Source: Alphaproteobacteria bacterium (GTDB taxonomy: Bacteria; Pseudomonadota; Alphaproteobacteria; Thalassobaculales; Thalassobaculaceae). From it: a stretch of 5,396 nucleotides of DNA. This document shows, piece after piece, positions 4,721 through 5,396 of the stretch. Under the pieces are notes generated by a model that was not told where the DNA came from, ran no database searches, and worked only from the letters and a program-made list of their open reading frames with translations. The translations under genes and the position numbers were made by a program. Positions within the stretch are counted from its first letter, which is position 1. Every line of letters starts with the position of its first letter. The stretch lies in assembly GCA_028822575.1 (NCBI GenBank), contig JAPKDN010000249.1, forward strand, positions 1 through 5,396, read 5' to 3'.

Positions 4721-5396
4721 ATGACATGGTTCTCGACGTCTTCCGAGCAAGGTTTACCCGGTGATCGCCTGGAGGCGCTTTGGTCCCGCGACGGCGCGCT
4801 TGGTGTTCCTGGCGCGCATAACGCGTTGGCTGGAATTCTCGCCAAGGACGCTGGATTCGAAGCGTTGTATTTGTCGGGTGGAGCCCTGTCAGCGAGCCTA
4901 GGACTGCCTGATCTGGGTATGATGACCACCGAGGAGCTGCTGCTGTTCGTGAAGGTAATTACCCGGTCGACCGACCTGCCGTTGATCGTCGATGGCGACA
5001 CAGGATACGGCGAGGCGTTGAACGTCATGCGCTTGGTTCAAGACCTCGAGGCCGCCGGCGCGGCGGGTGTTCAACTTGAGGACCAAATCCTGCCAAAGAA
5101 ATGCGGGCATCTGTCCGACAAGCTTTTAAACGAACCCGAATCGATGGCTGCTAAGATCGCCGCCGCCCGCCGGGCGCGCAAACATCTGCGGATCATAGCC
5201 CGCACTGATGCCGCCGCCTCGGAAGGGCTGGAGGGAGCGATCGCCCGGGCCAAACTCTATGTCGAGGCCGGCGCCGACGTGATCTTTCCCGAGGCGCTCA
5301 CAACGGCAGAGGAAATGCGGGCCTTTAACGCCGCCATCAACGCGCCGACCTTGGCCAATATGACCGAGTTCGGTCGCACCCCGTATCTGTCTCAGA
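4721..5396 (+). CDS. prpB: Methylisocitrate lyase-like enzyme, N-terminal three quarters (3' end beyond window)
   Basis: This is an open frame of 225 codons from ATG 4721 to the right edge with no stop; I translated it by hand. Family members are about 290-300 residues, so roughly 70 are missing. It belongs to the isocitrate lyase/PEP mutase superfamily (TIM barrel). Visible motifs are YLSGGALSASLGLPDLG (50-66), DGDTGYGE (91-98, metal-binding Asp91 and Asp93), LEDQ (119-122), PKKCGHL (125-131, the lyase signature with catalytic Cys128), ARTDA (160-164), FPEA (189-192) and LANMTEFGRTP (211-221). KKCGH separates lyases from PEP mutase and oxaloacetate decarboxylase, and the whole pattern follows E. 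coli PrpB. The expected reaction is 2-methylisocitrate to pyruvate plus succinate in the cytoplasmic methylcitrate cycle for propionyl-CoA. DGDTGYG instead of the more usual DADxGFG, and the lack of visible prpC/prpD, leave dimethylmalate lyase or another close relative possible. It is transcribed away from the mrp operon. Confidence 0.88.
   Translation, partial: MTWFSTSSEQGLPGDRLEALWSRDGALGVPGAHNALAGILAKDAGFEALYLSGGALSASLGLPDLGMMTTEELLLFVKVITRSTDLPLIVDGDTGYGEALNVMRLVQDLEAAGAAGVQLEDQILPKKCGHLSDKLLNEPESMAAKIAAARRARKHLRIIARTDAAASEGLEGAIARAKLYVEAGADVIFPEALTTAEEMRAFNAAINAPTLANMTEFGRTPYLSQ

Noticed and set aside
4636..5028. A 130-codon minus-strand open frame opposite the lyase gene
   Set aside because: The plus-strand frame there carries the full lyase motif series; the minus frame is Ser/Pro/Arg-rich and shows no motif.
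1..5396. CRISPR array, insertion sequence, tRNA or other RNA gene
   Set aside because: Nearly the whole window is explained by coding sequence; no spaced repeats, transposase motifs, terminal inverted repeats or tRNA-like fold were seen.

Overview
The window (GC-rich; the sequence types look most like an alphaproteobacterium, which is inference from protein style and codon use rather than a proven placement) contains most of one long minus-strand operon for a multisubunit Mrp/Mnh-type cation/proton antiporter, plus the first part of a divergent plus-strand gene for a methylisocitrate lyase-like enzyme.

From right to left, in transcription order on the minus strand: mrpE (about 4546 to 4073), mrpF (4069-3776), mrpG (3776-3426), a stand-alone MrpA C-terminal half carrying DUF4040/MbhD-like and MbhE-like regions (3429-2815), mrpB/MnhB (2818-2381), mrpC (NuoK-like, 2378-1980), mrpD (NuoN/M/L-like, 1983-490), and a second, different MrpD/NuoM-like subunit that runs off the left edge (493 to beyond 1). 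Every junction is a gap of at most 3 bases or a 1-4 base stop/start overlap, and nearly every start has a purine-rich Shine-Dalgarno sequence 6-9 bases upstream. This is a strongly cotranscribed, translationally coupled set. No large NuoL-like MrpA N-terminal half is seen. Order E-F-G-A'-B-C-D-D' differs from the textbook A-B-C-D-E-F-G order and resembles the antiporter module of archaeal membrane-bound hydrogenase and related complexes.

The products should assemble into one inner-membrane complex. The D-type subunits provide ion channels with conserved Glu/Lys residues, C and A' correspond to the NuoK/NuoJ region of complex I, and B, E, F and G are the small accessory subunits. The expected role is exchange of cytoplasmic Na+ (or K+) for external protons, for pH and salt homeostasis. 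Coupling to another partner encoded further left cannot be excluded.

On the right, 4721-5396 begins a methylisocitrate lyase (prpB-like) gene, cut by the window edge. The roughly 174-base gap between the two divergent genes must hold the promoters of both. It contains a repeated TTGATTG, a run of eight G (on the mrpE strand) just before the likely mrpE start, and no strong sigma-70 promoter that I can defend.
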